From Ahaetulla prasina (taxonomy: Eukaryota > Chordata > Lepidosauria > Squamata > Colubridae): 64,000 nt of DNA. Below are positions 36,539 to 49,965 of this stretch, one piece after another. The notes under the pieces are model-generated. The model saw nothing but the letters and a program-made list of their open reading frames with translations, was not told the DNA's origin and made no database searches. The DNA is taken from NCBI RefSeq assembly GCF_028640845.1, contig NC_080540.1, forward strand, positions 94,414,061 through 94,478,060. Direction: 5' to 3'. Numbering within the stretch: position 1 is the stretch's first letter; each line of letters starts with the position of its first letter. Made by a program: the position numbers and the translations under genes.

Positions 36539-37977
36539 TATGTATGAATACACAGAAGGTTTGAAAGAAAGCTGCATTAATAGGATGTTGGTCATAGACA
36601 CACACATACAGTACACAATTTAAATCACCAGTCTGTTTTCTTTTTTTTAAATGCTCAGCTGGCCTGAAAATGTTCTGGGTTCTTCTCTCTGTCTCTGTCC
36701 CTCTGTTCCCCCCTCTCTCTCTCTTTGAATCTGTCTATGGGAGAAGATAAGAAAAAAGACCGCTAACATAAAAATTCTTCCTGTTTTGCATAATGCTTGA
36801 GTAGGACAATATTATTACAGTGAGCTACAAAAATGCAGATCAGGGAGAGAGCATAATTGTTAAAATCCAATGCAACTGGAGCAGTATTGATTTATGTCAC
36901 TCATATACTACTCAGAAGTAGGCATTTTTAAATAAGACTTTTCAGCAAAACTTCAGGAATGCAATTAGCAAAACAGTTATCAACCAAATAGGATAGACTA
37001 ATCCATTACACCTGCCTCCTTTAAAAAAAAACACAACAACCTGTTTGAAACTAATTTTTTATACCAAATTGTACTGTGGTACTCACCCCCTCTTGTGACA
37101 CAGTTGTGTAATTACAGCTGTTGTGTGCTAGAAATATAAAACTGAATTTATACTTTGTTCCAAGATTTAAGAAATTAAACAATATTTTATCATGAAACTA
37201 TACATTTAGTTAATATTCTTCCAGCATGACAGATAATCCATGCTTTTTTTTACCTTCTCCATTATTTTTATTTTTAATATTTCCTTTCCATTTCTAATCC
37301 AAGGTATTATATCATCCACTGTGATCCCGTCTCTGAAATTTTGGACATCCTTTTCTTTTTTGCTTCCTTTGAACTTCGCTATGTCATCAATTCAGTTTAA
37401 GAAGCCTCAAAGTTTTTGAAACTTTTTCAGGAGAATCTGAATCTGAACTATTTCTCTATCATGAAAACTTCATGCCTTTTCAAATGCTGCTTGTTTATGA
37501 AGATCATTCTGGCTGTTCACCGGTTAGAATCAGCAATGGTAAAATTGTCTCTGTGTTGTTAGGGCAATCAAGGAAAGTGAGAAAAGGGAAGTACAAATAT
37601 ACAGGTGACAGATGCAAATAGCTTCATGCACATAATAGTCAATATTCTGTATTCACACTTACATTCTCAAATATGCATTCTTGGCAACTTTTATCTTTCT
37701 TTCTTTCTTGAGAAGGAAGACTAAGGCAAAGAGTTTCCACAGAGGATGAATGCTGAGACAGACATCAAAGGAAGAAAGAGGTAGCACAAATACCTGCTTT
37801 GCATGGGAATTAAGAACATAGGGCAAGGTATTGAAATGAACAGGGAAAGGTGTTTTTTTTAAGGAAGTCAAAATGTAAGGCTAGGATAGAGTTTAATAAG
37901 TGGAAGAAAGCTGAAATCCAGCAGCATGCTAGTGATCTCAATAACCATCATTTTTCTTTCTTCAGAACAGCCAACCA

Positions 37978-38005
37978 ACACACACACACATGTGTGTGCA
38001 TGCGT

Positions 38006-38038
<33 letters not shown>
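37978..38038. repeat. (CA)n/(TG)n microsatellite
   Basis: A CA run is interrupted by ATGTGTGTGCATGCGTG. Confidence 0.93.
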
Positions 38039-38039
<1 letters not shown>

Positions 38040-38339
38040 CTTTAATCTAAATAATATCCCTGTTGACTTACTGTACTTTCATTAACAAAACCTGCTGTTT
38101 GGGATGCGTGTGTGTGTTTATTCAAGACCAGCAATTTTATTCAATTATATTGGATTTTTTTAGTATCAGTTAGTATCAAATAATACCTTAACTGGCCAAT
38201 AGTGTGTGGTTTATGGTTTGCCTAAAGAATAACCAAACTATATAAACGTCAGGTGTTTATATAGAGAGGTGTTTGGAGATATTTATGTTTAGGGATGAAA
38301 TTATTACTTGGACATTTCTCTTTACATTTGGTGTTGATT

Positions 38340-39420
38340 CGATTGCTTTAGTGTCATCAAGTCAGTCTTGATTCATAGCAACCACATGGACAAAATTTCT
38401 CAAGGATTTTCTGACGACAACCTGGCTCTTTATAATTTTCAGTTATATACCCATCACTGTAATTGTGTTCGTCCCCCTTGCTCTTCTCTTTCCTTTTAAT
38501 TTTCCTAGTCTTATAGACTTCTTAAGAAAGCTAGGTTTTTGCATCATGTGTCCAAAATAGGATACTTTGAGCCTATTTATTTCAAGTGTCTCAAGTGAGA
38601 ACTCTAGATTTATTTTATGGTTCTAGCTATCCATGGTATTCTCAAGAGTCTTCTTCGACACCAGCATTCAGAACCACTTATATTCTTTTTGTCTTGCTTC
38701 TTCAAAATATATTGCTTACATAATTCTGATTTCTATAGGTATAAATACCTATAAAGCATTTGAATATTTTTGCATTATTGTTTCTTCAGCAAATACTAGC
38801 AGCAAATATCGATAGTCAATCCTAGAGAGCAAAATCTTTAATATCTACCATTTCAATTATTTTTTCCATTGTCAATTCTAAGGTGGATTACTTAACCTTC
38901 ATCATTTATTTAATATTTTTTTAATATTTAGTCTTACTCTTGTTTTTTCAATGTAGCCCTCAACTATTGTCACTGGGATTTGCAGATCATTTGCCTTTTC
39001 AGCTATCAAGGTAGCATCATCAACATGGTGTAGGCTTTGATGCTTTTTCCCTTACACTCATTTTTCTTTCAAAACAGCCTCCTTCAACATATATTTAGCA
39101 TATAAATTGAGCAAATAAAAGGGGAGTATAAAAACTTGCCTCCCTCTTCTGCCAATTGGTTTTGCCATGTTCCTTCCAGTCTTTGACTTCCAGTTCTATG
39201 TATCTCACCTTTGTTTATCATGTTCCTCAGACATTGCCTTTTTCTTATATTCAGGAGCTAAATTTCACTTTCCTAAAACTATATAGCATCTACATTACCC
39301 CTGGCTTGTTAACTTCTTATTGCTATATACTGTATCAGCGTAATTTTTTCTGGCACATAGTTTCAATTGACTTTCATGGATGTGAGCATGCTCTGCTATC
39401 AGCCTAATGGCCATCAGATA
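38340..39420 (-). mobile_element. Decayed Bov-B-like LINE fragment
   Basis: Phrases such as CATGTGTCCAAAATAGGATA, CCATGGTATTCTCAAGAGTC, AACACCAGCATTCA-like text and TCAAGGTAGCATCATCAAC match Bov-B type (RTE) reverse transcriptase coding sequence read in complement. Many indels have removed any open frame. Bov-B is abundant in squamates. The limits are approximate. Confidence 0.55.
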
Positions 39421-39625
39421 TATTTGGACGGCATCCCTAAGATGTCCTGGGCACTGTGATCGATCTTAGTTCAGCAACATTATTTACTGTCCACAAAGGC
39501 TTGCTTCAGTGATCCTATCCCCTTGTTGCACGCAAAATAAAGAATTTGCTTATGACAGAAAAAGATGCTGTGGGTTTTGAAGGGATAAAATATAGGAAAG
39601 AATTACGGTCAGTGGCTGTAATTTC

Positions 39626-39840
39626 AAGAGCTGTGGTGGCGCAGTGGTTAGAATGAAGCATTGGAGGCTGACTCCGCCCACTCAAGGTTGACTCAGCCTT
39701 CCATCCTTCTGAGGTTGGTAAAATGAGGACCCAGATTGCTGGGGCAATATGCTGACATTTGACAACTGCCCAAAGAGAGCTGTAAAGCGTTATGGAGTAG
39801 TATATATGTCTAAGTGGTGTTGCTATTGTTATCTTTGCCT
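39626..39840 (+). mobile_element. tRNA-derived SINE
   Basis: AGCTGTGGTGGCGCAGTGGT is a tRNA-like head and GGTTGACTCAGCCTTCCATC the body; the end is TAAGTGGTGTTGCTATTG. An internal B-box-side segment is deleted between ACTCCGCCCA and CTCAAGG relative to the usual form. Confidence 0.75.
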
Positions 39841-41756
39841 AGACATGAAGTCCATTTTGCTTTCACTGACACCTATTTATGTAACAGGGACTCATCTATG
39901 ATAGTTTCTGGCAAACAATGCTTTCCTGTAAAACCAGTATTCATGGGAACGTGACAAACTGCTATGTTCAGTCAGACCCTTATTCCACCTTGTTTTCTAA
40001 GTTGCTAGGTAGTGGAGAACCTGTAATTTCTGCTTTGCCCCAAGAAAAAGTTAGGGTAATTTTCAGTCAACTTTGAGCCCTGTGAATAAGATGGATCCAT
40101 CAAGGCAGTTTTAATGTGATGATCTGCCACCGCTTTCTTTGTGATGTTATCCTCAAGTTCTCAAACTAGCCTACAGCCCTACAGCCTATGGCTCTTGTGC
40201 CTTGATGCTCCTATTGTTTCAGGTATGAAGGAAGTGGCATTTATATTTTATTTTAATTTTATTTTTAATGCTACCCTTAGTGCCAAAGGAGGACAGAGAT
40301 TGTGTACAAAGCAACCCTCTTCTAGTTAAAATAATATTTAATTCTAAAGAAACTGTAAATAGAGCAATCATCGCTAAAATTACCAATTCTGGAGTCAGAC
40401 AGTAACATTGCAATAATTGAGACAAACTTCATTTTTACTAGCTATCTTCATTTGGGTAATGATCTGTAAGAAGGCAACCAAGCTCAGAGACCACCAAGTA
40501 CCTTTCACTTTATTTTAAAAATTTTTAAATGTAATAGTTTGATACTAGAATAGTTTTTATCTTACAAATGCTAAGGTAAATAAATAGGTCCTGAGTTGTC
40601 TATAATAAGATAAGCAGAGTGGGAGGATGGATGCCATCAAGAGGGCCCTACTCCTAGTGATCCAAAGGTGAGCTAAACCTATTAGTGAGTTTACAAGCAG
40701 ACCCCCCAACTGATCTTCATGGGTAGTATTGCCAAGACTGTTATTTTCGGCCCTTTGATCCTAAGCATTTTAGGCATGGATATGGCTACTGCCAAATTCT
40801 AATTTGGAAAACAATTAGATCAGGCAGGAAGCTAAAAGCTTCATTATGGTGGCTGGTCTCTATGCCATGAAACTAATTCTTCTGGAAATGAAAATGGGCT
40901 TTCATAGCAGCATGAAAATTAGCCTCAAAAATCCTTGATTTGAAATATGTATTTTTCAAACACAGAAAAGAAAAAGGCAAGGTATTACAAACTAATTAAA
41001 ATGCACTAGCTGCGTTTCAAAAACCTTGTACCCAGAGAATTTGTATTGAAAATCCTGCAGCCAAAAAATCTTCAGGATTAAGAAAAAAATGAAATAGATA
41101 ATTTGCATTGATTAAAAAAAAGTAATCAGGCAATTTATGCTATGATTTACAAACATTATGAAATGTTGCAAATATAAGCAGTTACACCATTTCTGTAGCA
41201 TTTATGTAAAAAAACATAGAAAGTAGGAAAATTGCCCTTCAAATACAGATTAGAAAGCAGATCAGGCTTTTAGCAATTTAAATTCCTTGACACCGTCACT
41301 TTCTTCCATCTGTTTGCATTAGATAGAACTGCCGTGGATACCACCCAACCACTTTGCGACCCGAGTCTCAAAATGTTGGATTTTCAGACCAATATTCATG
41401 CAAGTGCACATTGTGCCTCCCAGCCAATTATACTAACTTCTGATTCTATACATACATAAATTAAAAGGGCAGAAGGCAGAGCTGAGGAAATTGAATTTTC
41501 TTGTGAACGTAGACATGCAAGAATATTATATAGCTATCACATTTTTCAGGGGACTGGCATGTAACTGCACAGATATATTTGTTATAAAGAGTGGCAATTT
41601 CATGAGAGAAGAACATGCATGTAGTCAGTGATTTAGCAACATATCCTAAATGTTGATTACATTGTCCTTTACAAGAGGTCCCCAAAGACTTTTGAGTAGA
41701 CTAGTAGAGTTTTCACAGGATTCTGGATACAGATCTTCAGAACATCTTTAGCCTTA

Positions 41757-43340
41757 CAGAATAACAGAGTTGGAAGGGACCTTGGAGGTCTTCTAGTCCA
41801 ATCCTCTTCTTAATCATGAAACTCTTTCCCAGGGGTTCTCAATCTTTTCTTCACACAGACCCCCTTTAAATACCTTTTGTGGCCACTGACCATTGCCATG
41901 GACCACTGAGACTTAGCTCAAGATTTAAATCGTAACATTTCTTCAAGGAGTTCTTTGCATCCCCCTGCAATGATATTGCACTCCCCCCAGGGATTTATGG
42001 ACCATAGGTTGAGAACCACTGTCCTATGCCATTTTAGACAAATGATTGTCCTATCTCTTCTTTAAAATATTCAGTATTGGAGCACTGGAGGAACGTAGTT
42101 CCACTAATTAACTGTTCTGTCAGGAAATTTCTCTTTAGTTCTAGGTTGTTTCTCTCCTTGATTAGTTTCCATCCATTGCTTCTTGTTCTGTCTTCAGGTG
42201 CTTTGGAAAATAGTTTGACAACCCTCTCCCTTCTTTGTGGCAGCCCCTTAGATGTTGGAACATTGCTATCATATCACCCCTAGTTCTTCTTTTCATTAAA
42301 CTAGACATATCCAATTCCTGCAACTATTCTTCAGTCCCATGATTATCTTTGTAACTCTTCCTGCACTGTTTCTAGATTCTCAATATCACAGGTTTTTATA
42401 TTGCAACAACCAAAACTGGATGCAATATTCCAAGTGTAGTCTTACTAAGGCATTATAGAGTGGTATTAATACTTCACCTGATCTTGATTCTATCCCTCTA
42501 TTAATGGCTGGCTCATATTTACATGATTGTCCACTAGGATTTCAAGATCCCTCTCACAGTTATTACTATTGAGCCAAGTACCACCTAGTCTTTACCTGTA
42601 CATTTGGTTTTTTGTGCCTAAATGTAGAACCTTACTTTTCTCACCATTGAATTAAATTTTGTTAGATAGGGCCCAAGCCTGTAGATAGTGTTCAAGCCTG
42701 CCAAGATCCTTCTACGTCTTGAATCCTTTTTTTAAAGTGTTGGCTATTCTTGCCAGCTTTCTGTCATCTGCTAATTTGAGGAGTTCATCTTCTATCCCCT
42801 CATCTAAACCATTTTTTAATATATTGAAGAATGCTGGACCTAAGATAGAGCCTTGTGGTACTCCGCTGCATAATCCCCTCCATTTAGATGCAGTTCCATC
42901 AAGGACTACACATTGAGTGTGTTTGGTCAGCCAGTTATGAATCTGGTGGTGATGCTATATAACCTACATTTTTTAAAATCTTATCAAATAGTAGGTTTTG
43001 GTCTACTTTATCAAATGCCTTACTGAAGTCTAAGTAAATGATATCCACAGCTTTTTGCTAATCTGCAAATTTTGTCACATTGTCAAAGAATGCAGTAAGA
43101 TTTATCTCCTATAATCTGTTTTTGACAAATCCATGTTGGCTTCTGGTTATGACTTTATTAGCACCCAAGTATTTGCAGATACCTCGCTTGATTGTATTTT
43201 CCAGAATCTTCCCAGATATTGATGTCAGGCTAATAGGTCTGTAGTTTCCTGGATCTATTTTTTTTTCCCCTTTTTTGAAGATGAGTATTACATCAGCCAT
43301 TTTCTAGTCATCTGGTAGTCTGGTACTCCAGGATCTTTGA
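41757..43340 (-). mobile_element. CR1 LINE 3' half with RT remnant
   Basis: The tail is at the left (complement of TTCCAACTCTGTTATTCTG). At the 5' side, 43300-43109 on the - strand encodes MADVILIFKKGEKKIDPGNY, RPISLTSISGKILENTIKR and SQHGFVKNR, a CR1 reverse transcriptase N-terminal motif. The rest of the RT frame is broken. The element is split by the hAT-like insertion 41830-42021. Confidence 0.88.
41830..42021. mobile_element. 192-bp hAT-like element nested in CR1
   Basis: The ends CAGGGGTTCTCAATCT and AGGTTGAGAACCACTG are inverted repeats. It interrupts the CR1 phrase running from AAACTC to CCATTTTAGACAAATG. The flanking duplication is too decayed to define. Confidence 0.8.
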
Positions 43341-43560
43341 GATGTGGTTCAGTAGTCTATTTTCATGGCCATTCATTCAGAGAAATCTATTTTACAAAAA
43401 AAGAATCTTTGTCTAGACAGCTGAATATGTAGATGTTCCACATGAGCAAGAGCCAAGCATTTTCTAAATGCCCTGTTTAACGGATAGCGTGAGCAGAAAG
43501 TTTTCCTTTGCAGAGCTTCACACAGTGTCCTTAAGAACCCAGAGGAGGAAGTGTCTGATG

Positions 43561-43797
43561 TAGTGGTGAAATCCAATTTTTTTTTTACTACCGGTTCTGT
43601 GGGCATGGGTTGGTGGGTGTGGTGTGGCTTGGTGGGCATGGTTTGGTGGGTGTGTCAGGGGAAGGATACTGCAAAATCTCCATTTCCTCCCCACTCTGGG
43701 GCCAGCCAAAGGTGGTATTTGCCAGTTCTCCGAACTGTTCAAAATTTCCGCTACTGGTTCTCCAGAAACTATCAGAACCTGCTGAAATTCACCCCTG
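43561..43797 (+). mobile_element. 237-bp hAT-like element
   Basis: The ends are TAGTGGTGAAATCC and TTCACCCCTG, with perfect GTCTGATG at 43553-43560 and 43798-43805. The body is shared with 8838-9127 and 5440-5718. Confidence 0.88.
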
Positions 43798-44570
43798 GTC
43801 TGATGTCATTAATGTCAAGGCTAAGATGATTCAACACAATTACCCCAACTACCCTTTGAGTATTTAGGAACTCAAAGAAAGCTGGTGGTTGTTTCTGAAA
43901 CTAAGAAGACAATCACTGATAGCGCTTTAATCAAACGATCAGAATGATGATCAAACCATATTACTCATTCATTTACTTAAAATAATAATTGCAGTTTCGC
44001 ATGCTTTCCAGGGTTTCTTGGGGTAAGTTGCAATCCATGCAATAAAATAACACAGTAAAGCAAGTAAAATAAACAATGACTTAATTTAAACGATTCAGTC
44101 ATTTTGCAAAATATATTATAGCAAGGATTATAATCCAAAATCTTGGAAACTAGTTTGGATATTATTCCTCAGATGGATTGGTGACCTATAAGCCAGAATT
44201 CTCAGAGATGCATTAACATGTTTTTGTTTGTTTCGTTTCCTTGTTTGTTTAAAATATAAAAAGAAATTTAATTCAAGCAGTACAGGCAACTGTAACATGA
44301 GGCTATATCAACAAAGTCATTAGTAACAATCATTAAATAAATAAGGAAAGAATTCAGCAAGATATTTCACAGTAGGTAGATCAGAGCTTTCTGCTCTTAA
44401 TCTGCATTGGATGGAGCCATTTATGTTCCTTGGGAATCTTACAGTTCTGACTTTGTAAGAGGGGAAGAAAGAAGAGAAAGAGTTAACCCCAAATATCCAG
44501 AAACAGAAGGCAAGGATGAAATTGAGACTCACCAATAACATCTAAGAACTCCATGAGTAAGAAGATATAG

Positions 44571-44924
<354 letters not shown>

Positions 44925-45237
44925 TGAGTATCTACAGCATGGGTTTTGACTTCCCGGACTGCTGTTATGTATATTCTATAGAATTGCAGACTATATGTAT
45001 TCCTGCATTATTGGAACATTATTGTGGGAAATATCCAGTTTATTTTGCACTCAACACATTCTCAGTCAATCCTTCTATCCAGATCAGACCAATATCTGAC
45101 ACTCAGTTCAGCTACCAAATATGGCTCGATGTTTATATATTAAACATCAGCAAACATCAAAACAGTTTAGTTGATAAAATGAGATCAAAGGAACACAAAA
45201 AAGGAGCCATAAATAGTACCAACAATTATATATGTCT

Positions 45238-45249
45238 GTTGGTCTGTTG

Positions 45250-45346
<97 letters not shown>

Positions 45347-45360
45347 CCTATCATCTATCT
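45238..45360. repeat. (GTCT)n then (CTAT)n microsatellite
   Basis: Imperfect GTCT units pass into about sixteen CTAT units, directly left of the TIR element at 45363. Confidence 0.95.
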
Positions 45361-45362
45361 AA

Positions 45363-45854
45363 CATATTTTTCGGGGTATAAGATGCACCGGACTATAAGA
45401 CACACCTTTTTTGGTGTGTCTTATACACCAGAAAACAAGAAAAAGAAATCTGCCTCTGCCGATTTTACCTCGTTTCAGCAAACAGCAACATGCTTTATTT
45501 TCATTTTCATTTTCAGCATAGCTTGATTAGCACAAGAAAAAAAAATCTGCTCCCAGCAATTTACCTCCTTGCAGCAAGCAGCAGAGGCCCGTGCAGCAAT
45601 AAGCAATGGCAATCCCTGCAGCCTAAAACAGCTGAGAATCGGGGACAATCAACTTATGCTAATTAGGCCATGCTGAAGCTGAAATGGGCTGTTTCTTCTT
45701 GCTGCTTGCTGCAAGGAGGTAAATTGCTGGGAGACAGAGGCCAAAGGGTGGGGGGCAGTTGGTGGGCGGGGCTACATTCAGTGCACATGACGCACCCAAA
45801 TTTTCACCCCCTTTTAGGGGGGATAAAGGTGCATCTTATACTCCAAAAAATATG
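45363..45854. mobile_element. TIR element inside a CTAT array
   Basis: CATATTTTTCGGGGTATAAG at the left and CTTATACTCCAAAAAATATG at the right are terminal inverted repeats. An inner palindrome pairs 45549-45585 with 45699-45734 (TCCCAGCAATTTACCTCC and its complement). It is non-coding and resembles a repeat type widespread in amniotes. Confidence 0.8.
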
Positions 45855-45923
<69 letters not shown>

Positions 45924-45931
45924 ATCTATCA
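45855..45931. repeat. (CTAT)n microsatellite, right part
   Basis: About eighteen CTAT units directly follow the TIR element. Confidence 0.95.
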
Positions 45932-46250
45932 TCTATATCTCAAAAGACAAAGAAACACTGTTGTTGGAAATTATCATGGCCAATCCTAAAGGAAGATAGC
46001 AGCAAAAGCACAGAGATGTAAAATAGGGCACCAGATGATATCTCCTGCACCATTAAAGAAACAATTTGGTGGATGGAGATGATATATCCAATATGCATAT
46101 CATTTTCAGATATCAAATGTTATACTGTTTTACTGTTAACCAGATATAAAGCACTTAAAGGAAATCTATAACATTTTGAGACTGATGGAATTATTTACCT
46201 TAGAGCTTGAGAAATAACGTACAATGTAATGCAATGCAATGAAATGATAT

Positions 46251-46352
46251 AACAATATAATATAATATAATATAATATAATATAATATAATATAATATAA
46301 TATAATATAATATAATATAATATAATATAATATAATATAATATAATATAATA
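46251..46352. repeat. (ATAAT)n pentanucleotide array
   Basis: About twenty TATAA/ATAAT units, flanked by degenerate ATGTAATG-type sequence. Confidence 0.95.
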
Positions 46353-47432
46353 TTGTAATGTAATGTAATATAATGTAATGTAAAAAATATTATGATATGT
46401 TATGATATGTTATATTATGCAAATACATAACATAAAGCATAACATAGTTATAGCACAGCAAAAAACATATTTCAATGAAGGTGGTTATCAAAACCATTAA
46501 TGGCATCTATCATGCCATTAATGATAGATGTATATCTTTTTCCAAACCATTATTCCACCTGTTCTAGAATAATTTTCAGTGTCCATCTATATGACAGGTC
46601 AGTTTTCTAACAGGATGGTGTTTTTTTTAACTTATAGGTTCAGTAACGTGACCCTTAGAGGGAACTTAGATCCAACCTCATCATTAAAAAGATTAAAAAC
46701 AGAAAATGCTCACAAAGCCATGAAACCTAACAAAATCTCTGTGTTCTTGCAAAAAACGCAGTATGAGGCTGCGTTATGATATGCTTTAGATTGACATATT
46801 ATAGAATATGTTCAAATATTTTCAAATATTAAAATTTTAAAAGTCACACACTCATAGCTTGCTGTGAAGAATGTGATGACCTCTTCTCCAGCACAAGTCT
46901 ATATGACTTTGCTGTAATGAATTTACTAGATCATAATCACATGAAATGTCTTAAAATTTCAAATGAAGGGAAGGAGGGAAGAAAGAAGGAGGGAGGGAAG
47001 AGAGCTATTTGGAATAGACCTCACATCTATTTATATCTTGACTAGGTCACCCCATGTACTATAGTAATGCAACTGCCAGTGTATGCCTAAATATAAAGCA
47101 AGGGTTTCCACTACAGTGCCATGCATTCAAAAGGCAGCATCAAACTGTCAGCAGCCAATATACTCTTAATTTATTCTCTAGCGTGCATGTATTCTTTCTG
47201 ACAACTGTTGCAAGTGGAAAATAGTATCTAATCCTGTAATTAAAGACTGCTCCCTAAAGAAGATGCATAAAAGAGCAGATTTGCAGTTACAACTGTCATT
47301 TTATGGTGGGAGGAAACTTCTTATTGTTGCAGTTCATCATTCTGAAAATGGTTTGGGGAATTCCAGTTTGTACGGCAAGCTTATTTCTGGTCATTAAGTA
47401 ATTAAGTATAAAGCAACAAATGTCATCTGTAG

Positions 47433-47783
47433 ACCAAGAAGGATGCTCAGCAGAAGCACCTCACTGAGGACTACAAGCATAGGCTTTCCAAGCAGAGAGA
47501 AGACCTGCAGGAAGCCAGGTACTGGCATTTTGAGGCTCAGTGGGCTGAGATGATCAGTCAGTTCCAGGCCATGATGCAGTCCCACTAGAACAAGGCCCTC
47601 CAGCTCTTCGCCACCAGCACAACTTCCCTCCAACCTTTGCCCCAAACCCCTCACCATGAGGTTGAAGGAGACCCCAAGTCTGAATTTCTTCCCCCCTTCA
47701 ACCTACACAAAAAGACCCCAAAGGGGGATACTCTGTGCAGCAACACAAACATTCACTGCACATATGCGGCCCAGGAGCCATAG
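47433..47783 (+). pseudogene. Unrecognised coding remnant with one internal stop
   Basis: One frame is open for 116 codons except for a TAG at 47586-47588. It reads TKKDAQQKHLTEDYKHRLSK, QREDLQEARYWHFEAQWAEM, then a Q/P-rich part and FLPPFNLHKKTPKGD, ending TAG. The first part is charged and helix-like and the second is proline-rich. No start codon or host gene is evident. It runs into a hAT-like terminus, so it may be transposon-related (the style recalls C-terminal parts of Myb/SANT-like proteins) or a captured gene piece. Function is unknown. Confidence 0.4.
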
Positions 47784-47873
47784 TTTGAGTCCCTGATTTA
47801 GTGCAATATTAAAAAATGCAAATAATTTGCAGACCACCAAAATTTTCTCACGGACCACAGTTGGTGACCACTG
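47760..47873. mobile_element. Two adjacent hAT-like right ends
   Basis: GCGGCCCAGGAGCCATAG then TTTGAGTCCCTG (ending 47795) is one terminus. AAAATTTTCTCACGGACCAC then GTTGGTGACCACTG (ending 47873) is another. The matching left ends were not found. Confidence 0.5.
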
Positions 47874-49608
47874 TTCTAAATAACCATCCATCTTAAATCT
47901 ACGAATAAGTCAGAACAGGTTGCAGGAGATAGCCAGATAATCTAAAGTACTCATAATCCTTTCTGCCCAATATGTACTGTATATTTCCCTGGATACTATT
48001 CCCTTACAGCCACATTCAGTAGATTCTAAGCTAATAAATGCATTGGCAATATTCAGACCCTTATAATTACTTCTGAAGTCTTCAAAATAACTCTCTAGCA
48101 AGAAAAATACTTGCTCTTAATTGGGAGTTGGGGGATCATTAATAGAATGATACGTGGCCCTTAGGCAGCTAATTTAAAGCTTAGTACTAAAGAGAGTGTG
48201 TACACTAGCTATCAATAAATTGCATCAATTAAATTTAATTAATACAGCAAGTGCATACTTTCTGGCTGGTGATAGTACAGCTTAACACATGTGCACAAAG
48301 CTTGGTAGAAATAAGTGCCAACTATTCCCTTACCTACATTCACAGATGCTAGCATGGAGACTGAATAATATCCATCTCAATTTAACTCTTCCTGCACCAG
48401 GAACACAACGCTAAAATCAGTTATATCTAAATGTGGGGTCCTTGTGCTATAAATTGCATCCTGCTATATTCCAGGAAATCATTTCAAAGAAGTGATTGAG
48501 CCACTGAGGTTCAGTAGGTTTCTTCTACCACTTTGGAGATGGGTGGATTTATACAGATTTGCTCCATCCAAGAGAAACCATTGTCTCATGTAATGGACAA
48601 CTGGTAAGACTCCCTGTTACAGTGTGAGGGAAAGATCTCTTTGGTACCTTCTTGTTTATTTGGAGTCTTGCCATAACTCTCCCATCAGACTTGTCTTCTG
48701 GCTCTGTCCTGTTTAGTGTTTCTGTTTATTTATCAAATTTATTTATTTATCAAATTTCTGTTGGGGCCTCAGAATCCTCTTTTCATGACTACAGCATTCT
48801 GTTACTATGCCCTGCATTTGATAATTGTCAAGTATCTGAGAAAATTTCCCTGGGGTGGGTGGGTGGGTCTTCTATTGTGTCATTCTGCATCTCTGTTCCT
48901 TGTATTCTCACCAACAACAACAACACTTTGAATAGCCAATTGAATAGCTCCATTAATATGAAGACTTTTTAAATGTCATTTAACCATGTTGATAAATCAA
49001 TATGCCCTACTTAAGGTTCCTCCTCTGCAACATTCTGGGTTTTTCTCCTCTTCTCTATTCTCTGAGCCATGGCAGAATGGCTCATTTTAATTTCATTATT
49101 ATTATATCTTCTTTTTTTATTAGCCGGCACCCTGAGACTTGTTCTCATAATATTTTATTGTTAATTGACATCTTTGATATAACTTTGGAATGCTTATTGT
49201 TAATAGATGAGATCTCTTTGAAGTGATTCTGTTCCAGAGATGGCTATTATTAAGGTAGATTTTAGTCTCTGCTCTGTGATGCGTTTCATTTTGCCCTACC
49301 CCTAGAAGAAGTTTAACTGACCAAATTAAGCTTTTTTCTTCTCCTTCTGTTCCTCTATCTTGTTCATCTTATTCTTCCTTTCTCTCCTTACTTAAGAGAT
49401 AGTTAACTTTCTCATTTTGGCTAAGATCAAATGTATCTTGCTTACTATTTGAACATGAAAAATATGCACTTGAAAGGAAAAATAAATAAAATAGTACTAA
49501 ATGGATTGATCCATGGTTCAGAAACAGTTTGCCCATTTCAAAGAAGATGCTATTGCAGGTGTCTCCTTGCTAGGTTGGGATGGTTATATTTTGCAATAGT
49601 CTAAAGAG

Positions 49609-49693
49609 AATAGAATAGAATAGAATAGAATAGAATAGAATAGAATAGAATAGAATAGAATAGAATAGAATAGAATAGAATAGAATAGAATAG
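49609..49693. repeat. (TAGAA)n microsatellite at CR1 3' end
   Basis: About seventeen pentamer units adjoin a CR1 tail. Confidence 0.95.
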
Positions 49694-49965
49694 TTGGAAG
49701 GGACCTTGGAGGTCTTCTAGTCCAACCCCCTGCTTAGGCAGGAAACTCCATGCCATTTCAAATAAATGGTTGTCCAATCTCTTCCAGTGTTGGAGCATTT
49801 ACAACTTCTGGAGGCAAGTTGTTCCATTGATTAATAGTTCTAACTGTCAGGAAATTTCTCCTTAGTTCTAAGTTGCTTCTCTCCTTGATTAGTTTCCACC
49901 TGTTGCTTCTTGTCCTACCCTCAGGTGCTTTGAAGAATAGCTTGACTCCTTCCTCTTTGTGATGA
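49694..49965 (-). mobile_element. CR1 LINE 3' end
   Basis: GTTGGAAGGGACCTTGGAGG then TCTTCTAGTCCAACCCCCTG and the C-terminal coding complement through TTCCACCTGTTGCTTC. It is a near-intact copy of the CR1 terminal 270 bp, colinear with 60566-61025. Confidence 0.88.

Noticed and set aside
44320..44541. A 73-codon - strand frame just before the S4-S5 exon
   Set aside because: No similarity to a known family, and its length is expected by chance in this much sequence.
45238..45526. Long frames over the GTCT/CTAT array, and possible CRISPR-like spacing of short repeats
   Set aside because: Simple tetranucleotide units without spacers; the frame translates the microsatellite and the TIR element.
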